64,000 nucleotides of DNA, taken from Parapedobacter lycopersici (lineage in GTDB: Bacteria; Bacteroidota; Bacteroidia; Sphingobacteriales; Sphingobacteriaceae). Within the stretch, counting starts at the first letter, position 1. Each line of letters opens with the position of its first letter. Made by a program: the position numbers and the translations under genes. Under the pieces are notes generated by a model that was not told the origin of the DNA, did not search any database, and saw only the letters and a list, made by a program, of their open reading frames with translations. Shown here piece after piece: positions 8,600 to 18,593 of the stretch. Location of the stretch: NCBI RefSeq assembly GCF_024643285.1, contig NZ_JAMSLW010000007.1, positions 1 to 64,000 of the forward strand, given 5' to 3'.

Positions 8600-9344
8600 A
8601 CTCACCGTTATTACGATCGTATATAATAATGTGCAGGATATCGAGCGCACCATCCGCTCGGTCGTCCAGCAGACCTATCCGGATATCGAATACATTGTGG
8701 TCGACGGGGGTTCCACGGACGGCACGGTGGATGTTATCCAACGGCATGCCAACCGGATCAGCCGGTGGGTCAGCGAACCCGATGGAGGCATATACGATGC
8801 CATGAACAAGGGACTGGCCATGGCAACGGGGGATTACGTACTTTTCATGAATTCGGGCGACGAGCTTTATGATCATCATACGGTGGAGCAGGTGTTCGCC
8901 ACTGCGCCGGGTGCCGCTATTTATTACGGCGAGACTGAGATGTACGATGCCAACTGGGAAAGCCTGGGACTGCGGCGGCACGGCATCCCCGAACAATTTA
9001 CCTGGCGAAGTTTCCGGTACGGGATGAATATCAGTCACCAGGCAATCTACATCCGGCGCTCGATTACCGAACCTTATGACTTACGCTACCGGCTAAGCTC
9101 GGATATTGACTGGATCATCCGGGCGGCAAAAAAAGTGCAGCCGGGTGAGATCGTAAATACCCGGCGGCTGGTGGCTAAATACCTGGTTGGCGGAATGTCC
9201 AAAAAGCGGCATTGGCAAAGCCTGTGGGAACGGTTCCGGATTTTCAGTAAACATTACGGCCTGGTGCCGAACCTTTTTAATCACGTCGTGATTGCCGTAA
9301 ACCTGGCGTGGTATTACCTGAAGCATGGCAAAACAAATGATTAA
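8586..9344 (+). CDS. Family 2 glycosyltransferase
   Basis: A 252-aa GT-A glycosyltransferase of the WcaA type. It opens with the family's first strand (KLTVITIVYNNVQDIERTIR), then YIVVDGGSTDGTVDVI, then SEPDGGIYDAMNKGLA, and the divalent-metal region appears as YVLFMNSGDEL. This arrangement is typical of enzymes adding sugars to capsular or O-antigen repeat units. It overlaps the methyltransferase by 14 bp and the DUF3820 gene by 20 bp. Donor and acceptor cannot be inferred. Confidence 0.92.
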   Translation: MNPPKLTVITIVYNNVQDIERTIRSVVQQTYPDIEYIVVDGGSTDGTVDVIQRHANRISRWVSEPDGGIYDAMNKGLAMATGDYVLFMNSGDELYDHHTVEQVFATAPGAAIYYGETEMYDANWESLGLRRHGIPEQFTWRSFRYGMNISHQAIYIRRSITEPYDLRYRLSSDIDWIIRAAKKVQPGEIVNTRRLVAKYLVGGMSKKRHWQSLWERFRIFSKHYGLVPNLFNHVVIAVNLAWYYLKHGKTND

Positions 9345-9603
9345 CGGTAACGATATGACACCTATTTCCGATGTTCCCCTGGCTCCCGAAGCGTTGTTTG
9401 AGGCACTGGTAACTACCCGGATGCCTTTTGGCAAATACAAAGGCACGGTGATCTGTAACCTGCCGGAAACCTATTTGCTGTGGTTCCGCCAGCAGGGATT
9501 CCCCAAGGGAAAGTTAGGCATGCTTTTGGCCACATGTTACGAGATTAAACTGAATGGACTGGAACACCTGCTGGTACCGTTCAGAAACAAAATGCGTACC
9601 TGA
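9325..9603 (+). CDS. DUF3820 family protein
   Basis: A 92-aa cytoplasmic protein with the DUF3820 core: MPFGKYKGTVICNLPETYLL, a WFRQQGFPKGKLG turn and ELNGLEHLL-like end (here IKLNGLEHLL). Members are widespread and their biochemical role is unknown, though some are linked to quorum-sensing-regulated factors. Start candidates are the ATGs at 9325 (overlapping the glycosyltransferase by 20 bp), 9340 and 9355; the conserved domain begins later than all of them. It is probably the last gene of the glycan operon. Confidence 0.8.
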   Translation: MAKQMINGNDMTPISDVPLAPEALFEALVTTRMPFGKYKGTVICNLPETYLLWFRQQGFPKGKLGMLLATCYEIKLNGLEHLLVPFRNKMRT

Positions 9604-9625
9604 CTGTTTAACCTAAAAAAAGAAA

Positions 9626-10237
9626 ATGGCCTATCAAAAGATTAGTTCCCACTACCTGCTGTTTCTCGCCGCCGGGTTTATTTACAGTGCCTGCGGCCCG
9701 AACGAGCAGCAGCAAAACCAGTCGGCAACAGACTCCACGGCCGTGACCGCCGCCGCACCACTTACCGACAAAGCGCTGATCGTTCCGGGCGAGTCGGTCG
9801 GACCGATACACCTGAACGATGCTGACAGTACACTGCTCGACCAGCTGGGTGAGCCGGACTACAGCGATGCGGCCATGGGCAAGGCCGTATTGGCCTGGTA
9901 TACCACCGGTGACAGTCCGGCCTATCCGGTATCCATATTTACGGCCCGCGACATGGGAAATGATGAAACTGCACGTATACAGCAGATCCGGATTACCTCG
10001 CCTTATTATACCACGTCGGAAGGCATCTGTGCCAGTTCGTCGTTAGCACAGATTTCCGCGGAATACAGCACGGAACAGGTAGAAGCGTATGAGAAGGACG
10101 GCCAGCAGTATGCGGTACTGGACACCAAACAGGGTATCGCCTTTGAGGTAAACCCCAATGACAGCTGCGTAGCTATTATCGTTTATCAACCGGGGGCGGG
10201 CACCTCGTCCTACCTGCCGCTCCGGACATTGGAATGA
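9626..10237 (+). CDS. Putative lipoprotein of unknown function
   Basis: I do not recognise a family. The 203-aa product begins with a short hydrophobic stretch (LLFLAAGFIYSAC) ending in a lipobox-like Cys at residue 23, followed by a low-complexity Gln/Ser/Thr linker, so it is probably a membrane-anchored periplasmic or surface lipoprotein. The mature part begins VPGESVGPIHLNDADSTLLDQLG, which resembles the start of small beta-rich periplasmic domains, but this is weak. It sits 22 bp after the DUF3820 gene and 31 bp before a ThuA gene. Confidence 0.7.
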   Translation: MAYQKISSHYLLFLAAGFIYSACGPNEQQQNQSATDSTAVTAAAPLTDKALIVPGESVGPIHLNDADSTLLDQLGEPDYSDAAMGKAVLAWYTTGDSPAYPVSIFTARDMGNDETARIQQIRITSPYYTTSEGICASSSLAQISAEYSTEQVEAYEKDGQQYAVLDTKQGIAFEVNPNDSCVAIIVYQPGAGTSSYLPLRTLE

Positions 10238-10268
10238 AAGAAGGTCGTTTGTACAACCTAAAACAAGG

Positions 10269-11030
10269 ATGAAAAAATACATGCTCTTATGCTGGTGCCT
10301 GGGTATTTGGGCTATACATGCCCAACCGGCAGGCACCCGGTTCAGGGCGCTTGTCTTATATGAGAACGGTGGCCACCACCTTGCTTACTCCCAGGCAGCA
10401 CGGGGCTGGCTCGATAGCCTGGCCGCTGCGGAGCATTTCGCCGTGGATTACCTGCAAAATACGGATCGGATAGATGATGTACTGCTGGCGGATTACCAGC
10501 TGTTTATTCAATTGGACTACCCACCCTATGCCTGGACCAAAAAAGCGGAGGCAGCGTTTATTAACTACATTACGTCGGGCAGGGGCGGTTGGATCGGTTT
10601 CCACCACGCCACGTTACTGGGTGAATTCGATGGTTATCCGATGTGGCAATGGTTCCATCAATTTATGGGCGGGATCCGCTTTACCGATTATATTGCTACG
10701 TTTGCCAGCGCAATGGTAATCGTTGAACGGCCGGCTCATCCGGTTATGCAGGGGGTTGCATCCACTTTCCGGGTGGAGCAGGAAGAATGGTATACGTATG
10801 ACCGGAGTCCGAGGCCCAACGTCGATGTACTGGCAGCGGTGGATGAGTCCAGCTACAGGCCCGATTCAAAGATTAAGATGGGCGACCACCCGGTGGTGTG
10901 GAGCAATCCGGACTATGCCGCACGGAATGTTTACATTTTTATGGGCCATTCCCCGGATTTATTCCACAATGAAAATTATAAAAAGCTGGTTGCCAATGCA
11001 ATTGCATGGGCTGCCAAAACAGACCGATAA
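10269..11030 (+). CDS. Secreted ThuA-domain protein (first copy)
   Basis: A 253-aa exported protein with a Sec signal peptide (cleavage after about residue 19) and one ThuA-like glutamine-amidotransferase-fold domain. Supporting segments are ALVLYENGGHHLAYSQAARG, GGWIGFHHATLLGE, AHPVMQGV, and HPVVWSNPDY with IFMGHSPDL. ThuA proteins are linked to keto-sugar metabolism in trehalose/maltitol utilisation, but their reaction is not firmly known. A paralog lies immediately downstream on the other strand; the stops are 3 bp apart. Confidence 0.87.
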   Translation: MKKYMLLCWCLGIWAIHAQPAGTRFRALVLYENGGHHLAYSQAARGWLDSLAAAEHFAVDYLQNTDRIDDVLLADYQLFIQLDYPPYAWTKKAEAAFINYITSGRGGWIGFHHATLLGEFDGYPMWQWFHQFMGGIRFTDYIATFASAMVIVERPAHPVMQGVASTFRVEQEEWYTYDRSPRPNVDVLAAVDESSYRPDSKIKMGDHPVVWSNPDYAARNVYIFMGHSPDLFHNENYKKLVANAIAWAAKTDR

Positions 11031-11033
11031 CGG

Positions 11034-11870
11034 TTAATGGGGGGTTTGTCCCGCCTTTCCCAGCCATAGCAGCGCATCGATGATTAACTGGTTCTGCGCA
11101 TCGTTTGCAAAGGTGAACGAAAGCGTTTTATTGGTTCCCTGCTCATAGTCGATATCATTATGACCCATATTAATGTATAGCATGTGGTAATTCTTGTTGG
11201 TCCACACCACCGGGTAATAACCTTCGTGCCATATCTCATGGGGCTTCGGCCCCGTTCCCAACGGGAAACTTTGGGGGTCTATGGACAGCAGGATTTCGAT
11301 ATCGGGATTAGCCGTCAGGTCGTTTTCCCAGCGGTACCATTCGTTGGGTGCCGAGCGGAATGTAGCAGGCAGGTTTGCCGTGGCAGGGTGTCTGTTGTTT
11401 TCTACGCGCAGAACGGCCGATGTGGGACGCCATGTATTGCTTTTATAACTTCCGGAACCCAAAAACTCGTTGTGGTACCAATCCCAGTTCTGCGGGTAGG
11501 CAGATGGTGTGAGCGCGAATCCGGCGAAATGGAATCCGATGAATCCCCCGCCGTGTTCGACGTATTCCTGAAAGGCCTGCCGCTGTAAAGGATCTTCCGG
11601 CCGGGTATCCAGGAACAGCACGACCTGGTAATCTGCCAGGAATTCGGCATTCAGCAACTCCCAGTTGGATGTGGAATCGTAGGTAAAATGGTATGTTTCG
11701 GCTATTTTAGGAAACCAGTTATTGGCCTCATGTACAAAACTGATGTGCGCGCGGTCATTTTTTGCCGTGTAAAAGGCAATCACCTTAAACGCAGGTTTTT
11801 GCTGGGCGGCTACCGGGGCGCAGAAGGCACCCAACAACATCCATAATAGCATTAGTCTGATTGATTTCAT
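11034..11870 (-). CDS. Secreted ThuA-domain protein (second copy)
   Basis: A 278-aa exported ThuA-domain protein with a clear signal peptide (LMLLWMLLGAFCAPVAAQ). It parallels the first copy: KVIAFYTAKNDRAHISFVHE, GGGFIGFHFAGFA, NRHPATANLP, and YPVVWTNKNYHMLYINMGHND. The two share fold and motif order but are divergent in sequence, so this looks like an old duplication rather than a recent one. The convergent arrangement with a 3-bp gap leaves no room for a conventional terminator. Confidence 0.87.
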   Translation of the reverse strand: MKSIRLMLLWMLLGAFCAPVAAQQKPAFKVIAFYTAKNDRAHISFVHEANNWFPKIAETYHFTYDSTSNWELLNAEFLADYQVVLFLDTRPEDPLQRQAFQEYVEHGGGFIGFHFAGFALTPSAYPQNWDWYHNEFLGSGSYKSNTWRPTSAVLRVENNRHPATANLPATFRSAPNEWYRWENDLTANPDIEILLSIDPQSFPLGTGPKPHEIWHEGYYPVVWTNKNYHMLYINMGHNDIDYEQGTNKTLSFTFANDAQNQLIIDALLWLGKAGQTPH

Positions 11871-12094
11871 CGGGAAAAGTTAATCGATAACGTCGGTGAA
11901 AATACATAATATTTCCACTATATAAAAGTGCCGGGGATGCCCTCGGGCTTGTCTTAACCAGGCGTGTTGCAGTGGGGTACGCTACCGTTGCAGCGGCGGG
12001 CCTGGGGCAATAAACGAACCTAAGTCCTGTGGTTCTCAGCGCAAAACACGCCTGTTATTTGCAAAAACAGACAAATAAAGGTAATATTATCGCC

Positions 12095-12844
12095 ATGAAA
12101 ACATTCGCACGGATCACAAAAAGGATGGCTTTACCGGTGCTGGCCACGGGGAGCCTGTTATGGATTACCTGCTCCGGCACAGCAGAGCGCCCAAATACCC
12201 TCACCCCCCAGGAAGCGGAGGAAGGCTGGACATTGCTTTTCGATGGCCATTCGACTGCGGGGTGGCATATATTTAATCAAGGTGCGGTCCCTTCTGCCTG
12301 GCGGGCAGTCAATGGCGAGCTTTGGTGTGATCCGCAGGTAACGGATGCCATACACGGGGATCTGGTAACCGATAGCATATACACCGACTTTGAGCTGGTA
12401 TTTGACTGGAAGATTGCCAAGGGCGGGAACAGCGGGGTCTTTATTAATGTACAGGAGGGGCCGGCGTACGGGACGGCCTACGCCACCGGACCGGAAATGC
12501 AGCTGTTGGATAACGAGTATGCGGAAGAACGGCACCGCAGCAATCCGTCGCACCTCGCCGGAAGTGTTTACGATGTGGTAGGGGATGCCGAACAGTCCAA
12601 ACCGGTTCCTTTTGGGCAGTGGAATCACTCACGCGTCCGCCAGGAAGAAGGCAAAGTGACGTTCTGGCTGAACGGGCAGGTTACGGCGGAGGTCCAGCTG
12701 GGCAGTGAAACGTGGACCGGCCTTGTGGCAACCGGCAACCTGGGTAATTTTCCCGAATTCGGCAAGGCGAAACAGGGACGGATTGCCCTGCAGGACCACA
12801 CCGATGAAGTGTTTTTCCGGAACATGAAAATAAAGCGGCTTTAA
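12095..12844 (+). CDS. DUF1080 lipoprotein (3-keto-glycoside hydrolase/lyase-like)
   Basis: A 249-aa exported protein with an N-terminal hydrophobic stretch ending at Cys (LLWITCSGT) and one DUF1080 concanavalin-like domain. Diagnostic pieces are GWTLLFDGHSTAGWHIFNQG, DFELVFDWKIAKGGNSGVF, TGPEMQLLDNEY and GQWNHSRVR. Some DUF1080 proteins cleave 3-keto-disaccharides made by Gfo/Idh/MocA dehydrogenases; assigning that chemistry here is inference from family and from the two ThuA neighbours. The frame is open from 12029, but the ATG at 12095 starts the signal peptide. Confidence 0.88.
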   Translation: MKTFARITKRMALPVLATGSLLWITCSGTAERPNTLTPQEAEEGWTLLFDGHSTAGWHIFNQGAVPSAWRAVNGELWCDPQVTDAIHGDLVTDSIYTDFELVFDWKIAKGGNSGVFINVQEGPAYGTAYATGPEMQLLDNEYAEERHRSNPSHLAGSVYDVVGDAEQSKPVPFGQWNHSRVRQEEGKVTFWLNGQVTAEVQLGSETWTGLVATGNLGNFPEFGKAKQGRIALQDHTDEVFFRNMKIKRL

Positions 12845-12954
12845 CCTTTTTCCTCCGAGTTTAAACGCTTTGCTGGCAAACCACCTACGTTTCTCATTAA
12901 AAATCCCGGATAATTGAATATTTTTAAGCTTTTGCTTTCATTCTTACAATAAAT

Positions 12955-12984
12955 CCCGTAAAATCGTGTTTTAAATTTTACGGG
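12955..12984. repeat. Inverted repeat upstream of the coiled-coil protein gene
   Basis: CCCGTAAAA (12955-12963) and TTTTACGGG (12976-12984) form a perfect 9-bp dyad with a 12-nt spacer. A TACCTTTG -7-like element follows at 12988-12995. It could be an operator or the terminator of the DUF1080 gene, but no T-tract follows on the plus strand. Confidence 0.45.
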
Positions 12985-13033
12985 AGTTACCTTTGCAAAA
13001 GGAGCGCCCGAGCATGCCTATTAACCGGATTAA

Positions 13034-13065
13034 TTGCATTTACCATTTGAATTCACCTAAATTTG
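13034..13065 (+). promoter_or_regulatory. Promoter of the membrane coiled-coil protein
   Basis: TTG (13034-13036) and TAAATTTG (13058-13065) are 21 nt apart, a good match to the Bacteroidota promoter consensus. The predicted transcript would have a leader of roughly 15 nt before the ATG at 13086. Confidence 0.5.
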
Positions 13066-13085
13066 CATCAATCAAATATAAAAAC

Positions 13086-13694
13086 ATGAGAAACTTTTCT
13101 TTCCTGATTTCACTTTTTGCGATTTTATGGACCGCACAGGCCTTTGGTCAACCCGCAGGCAGATCATCCTCGGGAAGCTCATTGAGCAGCGGAACCATTG
13201 ACAGCCAGTTTGTGCATCTCGTCGCAATTTCACGAAGCCAGGATGGATTTGAAATCGTCCGGCGTGCAAACCTGGAATTGATCCGCAGGAACGTGGCCGA
13301 TTCATTGAATGCGTACCGCAGGCAAATTGGCGAAATTTCCGCGTCAATTGGCCAGGAAAAGGCCGTGATGACCGCATTATCCGACTCGCTTTCGTTGGTA
13401 AAAGGCGAATTGCAGGCCACGCTGGAGAGCCGCGACAGTTTCTCGTTTTTAGGCGTATCGATGGGCAAGACGACTTACAGCCTGCTGGTATGGGGCATTG
13501 TGCTGGTATTGGCCATTGCCCTGATCTTCTACATCTACCGGTTTAACCAGGGCCATGTGGTTACCCGTGACGCGCAGAAGGCATTCGACGACCTCCAGAA
13601 CGAGTTCGACCAGCACCGCAAAAAGGCAATGGAAAAGGAGCAGAAACTTAAGCGGCAGCTGCAGGACGAAATCAACCGAAAATCAGGCGGATAG
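13086..13694 (+). CDS. Membrane protein with coiled-coil regions, function unknown
   Basis: A 202-aa protein with a signal peptide (FSFLISLFAILWTAQAFGQ), a periplasmic helical segment of about 100 residues rich in Glu/Arg/Ser heptads, one transmembrane helix (SLLVWGIVLVLAIALIFYIY, about residues 135-154) and a charged cytoplasmic coiled coil ending in QKLKRQLQDEINRK. I see no catalytic motif. Similar proteins occur upstream of atpD in related bacteria and are sometimes labelled a tRNA methyltransferase, which nothing in this sequence supports. The in-frame ATG at 12993 lies before the promoter and was not used. Confidence 0.75.
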   Translation: MRNFSFLISLFAILWTAQAFGQPAGRSSSGSSLSSGTIDSQFVHLVAISRSQDGFEIVRRANLELIRRNVADSLNAYRRQIGEISASIGQEKAVMTALSDSLSLVKGELQATLESRDSFSFLGVSMGKTTYSLLVWGIVLVLAIALIFYIYRFNQGHVVTRDAQKAFDDLQNEFDQHRKKAMEKEQKLKRQLQDEINRKSGG

Positions 13695-13733
13695 CCCCCA
13701 GTGAAGCCCCACTGAACAATTCTTAAAATTATA

Positions 13734-13764
13734 TTTGCTTTTAATTGTATTAAGCGTATTTTTG
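13734..13764 (+). promoter_or_regulatory. atpDC promoter
   Basis: TTTG (13734-13737), 19 nt, then TATTTTTG (13757-13764) is a full match to the Bacteroidota consensus. The start of transcription would fall near 13770, leaving a leader of about 65 nt before atpD. Confidence 0.6.
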
Positions 13765-13831
13765 CAGTCCGAAACTAAGGCCCGTATTGTGCCTTATAAC
13801 AGTGGTTTATAAAAAATTTTAGTTCCCTTAA

Positions 13832-15337
<1,506 letters not shown>

Positions 15338-15342
15338 TAAAC

Positions 15343-15585
15343 ATGAAACTGACAATCATCACACCGGATAAGCCTGTCTTCGATGGCGAAGTGACTTCAG
15401 TCACCGTACCTGGGGCTGCAGGTTCATTTGAAGTGCTGGAAAACCACGCACCAATTGTTTCCACGCTGGAAGACGGCAAGGTGATTATCCGGACTGGCAA
15501 GAGTGAAGAGGTCATCACGATTATCGGAGGTGTTGTGGAAGTGATCGAAAATAAGATTACCGTGCTCGCCGAAGGCATCGTTTAA
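15343..15585 (+). CDS. atpC: ATP synthase F1 subunit epsilon (short form)
   Basis: Central-stalk subunit of ATP synthase. At 80 aa it contains only the N-terminal beta-sandwich (LTIITPDKPVFDGEVTSV, then GSFEVLENHAPIVSTLEDG). The C-terminal two-helix domain that inhibits ATP hydrolysis in longer (130-140 aa) homologs is absent; short epsilon subunits are common in this phylum. It starts 5 bp after atpD and is followed by a strong terminator. Confidence 0.95.
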   Translation: MKLTIITPDKPVFDGEVTSVTVPGAAGSFEVLENHAPIVSTLEDGKVIIRTGKSEEVITIIGGVVEVIENKITVLAEGIV

Positions 15586-15607
15586 CCCCGGAAAATAAGC
15601 TAAAAAA

Positions 15608-15644
15608 GCGCCCTCATCGGACACTCGATGAGGGCGCTTTTTTT
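15608..15644 (+). terminator. Rho-independent terminator of atpDC
   Basis: A perfect 12-bp stem, GCGCCCTCATCG (15608-15619) with CGATGAGGGCGC (15626-15637), a 6-nt loop and a run of seven T, preceded by six A. The upstream A-run lets it also work on the opposite strand. Confidence 0.93.
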
Positions 15645-15977
15645 AACAATATTTTTGTCCGGCACCTGATTTTACGCAGAATTTCACGCTCCGGGTCAGC
15701 CAACCTAAAAAATGAACCGAATACCAAAATCGGTTTTGGTCTACAATTAATATTACAAAATACCTTAAATAGTGCATTATTAAGAATATTTATTTGTTTA
15801 ACAAATCGAATAAAAAATAATATTCTGAATTAAAAATTTATCGATTGACTATTGCCTATTCCCTTTAATCGTCATATCTTAATGAAGTCGAATACAGGAA
15901 GGGATTTGGACAGCAAAACAAACCACCTAATTAGGTAATTTCAGCAGTAAGCAAACCGTGATTTTGACAAACGGATC
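15645..15977 (+). promoter_or_regulatory. Leader region of the ilv operon with dyads
   Basis: This AT-rich 333-bp stretch has no convincing gene. It contains a hairpin with arms ACCAAAA (15723-15729) and TTTTGGT (15734-15740), and a perfect 12-bp palindrome ACCTAATTAGGT (15925-15936) about 40 bp before ilvE. The palindrome is placed like an operator. No full-consensus TAnnTTTG element was found; TTGAC near 15844 with TATCTT near 15875 is only a weak promoter candidate. Confidence 0.45.
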
Positions 15978-16868
15978 ATGAGGTATTTTGGTAAAGATAC
16001 ATGGATTTATTTGGACGGTGAGTTCGTCAAGGCCGAACAGGCGACGATCGACCTGTTTGGGCAGTCGCTGCACTATGGGTATGCCGCGCTTGACGGTATC
16101 CGTGCATATAATACACACAACGGCACGCGCCTGTTCAAGGCCGAACAGCATTATGACCGGCTCCGCCGCTCCTGTGAACTGGTCGGCATCAGCTTCCCCT
16201 GGAATACCAGCCAGCTGGTTGACCGAACATATGCCCTGCTGGAGAAGAATAACCTGCGGAGCGCCTATATCCGCCCACTGGTGGTAACCGGGCATAACAT
16301 GTACCTGATGCCTGCCGAAGATGCGCATCTGGCAATATCTGCATGGGAATGGGGGCCGTTTTTGGGCACGGAGTTAATCCGGCTCACATTATCGCCCTAT
16401 CAACGGCCGAATCCGCAATCACTCCCCCCGGCGGCCAAAATAGCCGGCCAATATGTAGCGTCCATTGTGGCGACCAACGAGGCTTCCCAACGGGGATTTG
16501 ACGAGGCCCTTTTATTGGATAGCGAGGGGTATGTGGCACAGGCATCCAGCAATAACCTCTTTATAGAAAAAGACGGCGTATTGTACACGCCGGGTACCGG
16601 GCATATTTTTCCGGGCATTACCCGGCAGACGGTACTGGAAATTGCAGCCGCATTCGGCATTGAGGTTGTAGAGAAAAAAATAACACCGGCGGAGCTCCGA
16701 GAGGCGGATACGGCATTCCTGACAGGCACCGCAACGGGAATCGCTGGCGTTGCTTCCGTTGACGATGTCCGGTATCCGGCGGAATGGACCGATACATTAA
16801 GCGCCACAATACAGCGGGCGTATAAAAATCTTACGCTTGAAAAGGAAAATTACGAAGTGATCATATAA
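15978..16868 (+). CDS. ilvE: Branched-chain amino acid aminotransferase
   Basis: PLP-dependent enzyme catalysing the last step of valine, leucine and isoleucine synthesis. The 296-aa class IV aminotransferase has the PLP Lys at residue 154 in [12 protein letters not shown], the conserved [18 protein letters not shown] block, [12 protein letters not shown], and the phosphate-cup TGTATGIA. First gene of the ilv cluster; ilvD begins 2 bp after its stop. Confidence 0.97.
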   Translation: MRYFGKDTWIYLDGEFVKAEQATIDLFGQSLHYGYAALDGIRAYNTHNGTRLFKAEQHYDRLRRSCELVGISFPWNTSQLVDRTYALLEKNNLRSAYIRPLVVTGHNMYLMPAEDAHLAISAWEWGPFLGTELIRLTLSPYQRPNPQSLPPAAKIAGQYVASIVATNEASQRGFDEALLLDSEGYVAQASSNNLFIEKDGVLYTPGTGHIFPGITRQTVLEIAAAFGIEVVEKKITPAELREADTAFLTGTATGIAGVASVDDVRYPAEWTDTLSATIQRAYKNLTLEKENYEVII

Positions 16869-16870
16869 TC

Positions 16871-18568
16871 ATGCCAACTACACAAACAAACGAACTAAAC
16901 AAATACAGCAAAGTATTTACGCAGGACAAAACCCAGCCGGCTGCACAGGCCATGCTTTATGGCATTGGGCTAACGGATGATGACATGCAAAAGGCCCAGG
17001 TGGGCATTGCCAGCATGGGTTACGATGGCAATACGTGTAACATGCACCTGAACGACCTCGCCCAGGTGGTAAAAAAAGGAGTATGGGGTGCTGACCTGGT
17101 GGGGCTGGTGTTCAATACGATCGGCGTCAGTGACGGCATGAGCAACGGCACCGATGGCATGCGCTATTCCCTGGTGAGCCGCGATATTATTGCAGATAGC
17201 ATTGAGGCCATCTGCGGAGGCCAGTATTACGACGGGCTTATTGCCATTCCCGGCTGCGACAAAAATATGCCCGGTTCCATTATGGCCATGGGTCGTCTCA
17301 ACCGGCCGTCGATTATGGTATACGGCGGAACGATTGCCCCCGGGCATTATAAGGGACAGGACCTCAACATCGTTTCTTCATTTGAAGCACTGGGGCAAAA
17401 AATTGCCGGCAACCTTTCCGAAGAGGATTTTATCGGCATCGTGAAGAACAGCTGCCCCGGTGCAGGTGCTTGCGGGGGGATGTACACTGCGAACACGATG
17501 GCTGCAGCCATTGAGGCATTGGGCATGAGCCTTCCATATTCATCGTCCAACCCCGCAGTAAGCGAAGACAAACAAAAAGAGTGCCTTGAGGCGGGAAAAT
17601 ACATCCGTATATTGCTTGAACGGGACATCAAACCCACAGACATCATGACCCGCGAAGCATTTGAAAATGCGCTGCGTGTGATTGTTGTACTCGGCGGGAG
17701 CACCAATGCTGTACTGCACTTCATCGCTATTGGAAAAAGTGTGGGTATTGAAATTACGCAGGACGACTTCCAGCGGATGAGTGATACCACACCGGTATTG
17801 GCCGATTTCAAACCGAGTGGCAAATACCTCATGCAGGACCTCCATAATTACGGAGGAGTGCCGGCGGTAATGAAATACCTGCTCAATGAAGGGCTGTTGC
17901 ACGGCCATTGCCTCACGGTAACCGGACAGACACTTGCGGAAAACCTGGCCGACGTAACACCGATCAATAAACTTGATCAGCCGATCGTACGGGAATTGGA
18001 TAACCCGATCAAACCAACGGGACACCTCCAGATCCTCTATGGCAACCTCGCCGAAAAAGGAAGTGTAGCCAAAATATCAGGCAAGGAAGGCGAGCGGTTC
18101 GAGGGACCTGCCCGTGTATTCGATGGCGAAAAGGACCTTATTGCCGGACTCGCTTCCGGACGCGTGAAGGCCGGCGATGTCATCGTGATCAAAAACGAGG
18201 GCCCGAAAGGTGCGCCGGGCATGCCGGAAATGCTCAAACCCACCTCGGCTATTATTGGTGCGGGGCTGGGGAAAAGTGTAGCGCTCATTACCGATGGCCG
18301 GTTCAGCGGTGGAACACATGGTTTTGTGGTGGGCCATATCACGCCCGAAGCGCACGAAGGCGGACTCATTGGCCTGGTAGCAGACGACGATACGATTGTT
18401 ATCGATGCCATAAACAACACGCTTACCCTGCAGGTATCGGACGAGGTGATCGCCGAGCGTCGTGCCGCGTGGACCAAACCTGCACTTAAGGTAACGCGGG
18501 GAGTACTCTATAAATATGCGAAGACGGTAGCCGATGCGGCAGCCGGTTGCGTAACGGATGAATGTTAA
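16871..18568 (+). CDS. ilvD: Dihydroxy-acid dehydratase
   Basis: Iron-sulfur enzyme converting dihydroxy-isovalerate and dihydroxy-methylvalerate to the 2-oxo acids of valine and isoleucine. The 565-aa protein carries the cluster-ligand motifs GCDKNMPGS and [16 protein letters not shown], and the C-terminal swivel domain with [19 protein letters not shown]. Length and motif order fit the shorter IlvD class. It is tightly coupled to ilvE (2 bp) and 25 bp upstream of ilvB. Confidence 0.98.
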   Translation: MPTTQTNELNKYSKVFTQDKTQPAAQAMLYGIGLTDDDMQKAQVGIASMGYDGNTCNMHLNDLAQVVKKGVWGADLVGLVFNTIGVSDGMSNGTDGMRYSLVSRDIIADSIEAICGGQYYDGLIAIPGCDKNMPGSIMAMGRLNRPSIMVYGGTIAPGHYKGQDLNIVSSFEALGQKIAGNLSEEDFIGIVKNSCPGAGACGGMYTANTMAAAIEALGMSLPYSSSNPAVSEDKQKECLEAGKYIRILLERDIKPTDIMTREAFENALRVIVVLGGSTNAVLHFIAIGKSVGIEITQDDFQRMSDTTPVLADFKPSGKYLMQDLHNYGGVPAVMKYLLNEGLLHGHCLTVTGQTLAENLADVTPINKLDQPIVRELDNPIKPTGHLQILYGNLAEKGSVAKISGKEGERFEGPARVFDGEKDLIAGLASGRVKAGDVIVIKNEGPKGAPGMPEMLKPTSAIIGAGLGKSVALITDGRFSGGTHGFVVGHITPEAHEGGLIGLVADDDTIVIDAINNTLTLQVSDEVIAERRAAWTKPALKVTRGVLYKYAKTVADAAAGCVTDEC

Positions 18569-18593
18569 TTTACGAACCAAAAGAACGAATGAC

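Noticed and set aside
15882-15938. An 18-codon ORF in the ilv leader that could be a leader peptide
   Set aside because: It contains only a few Leu/Ile codons and no run of branched-chain codons, and no alternative terminator/antiterminator pair follows it.
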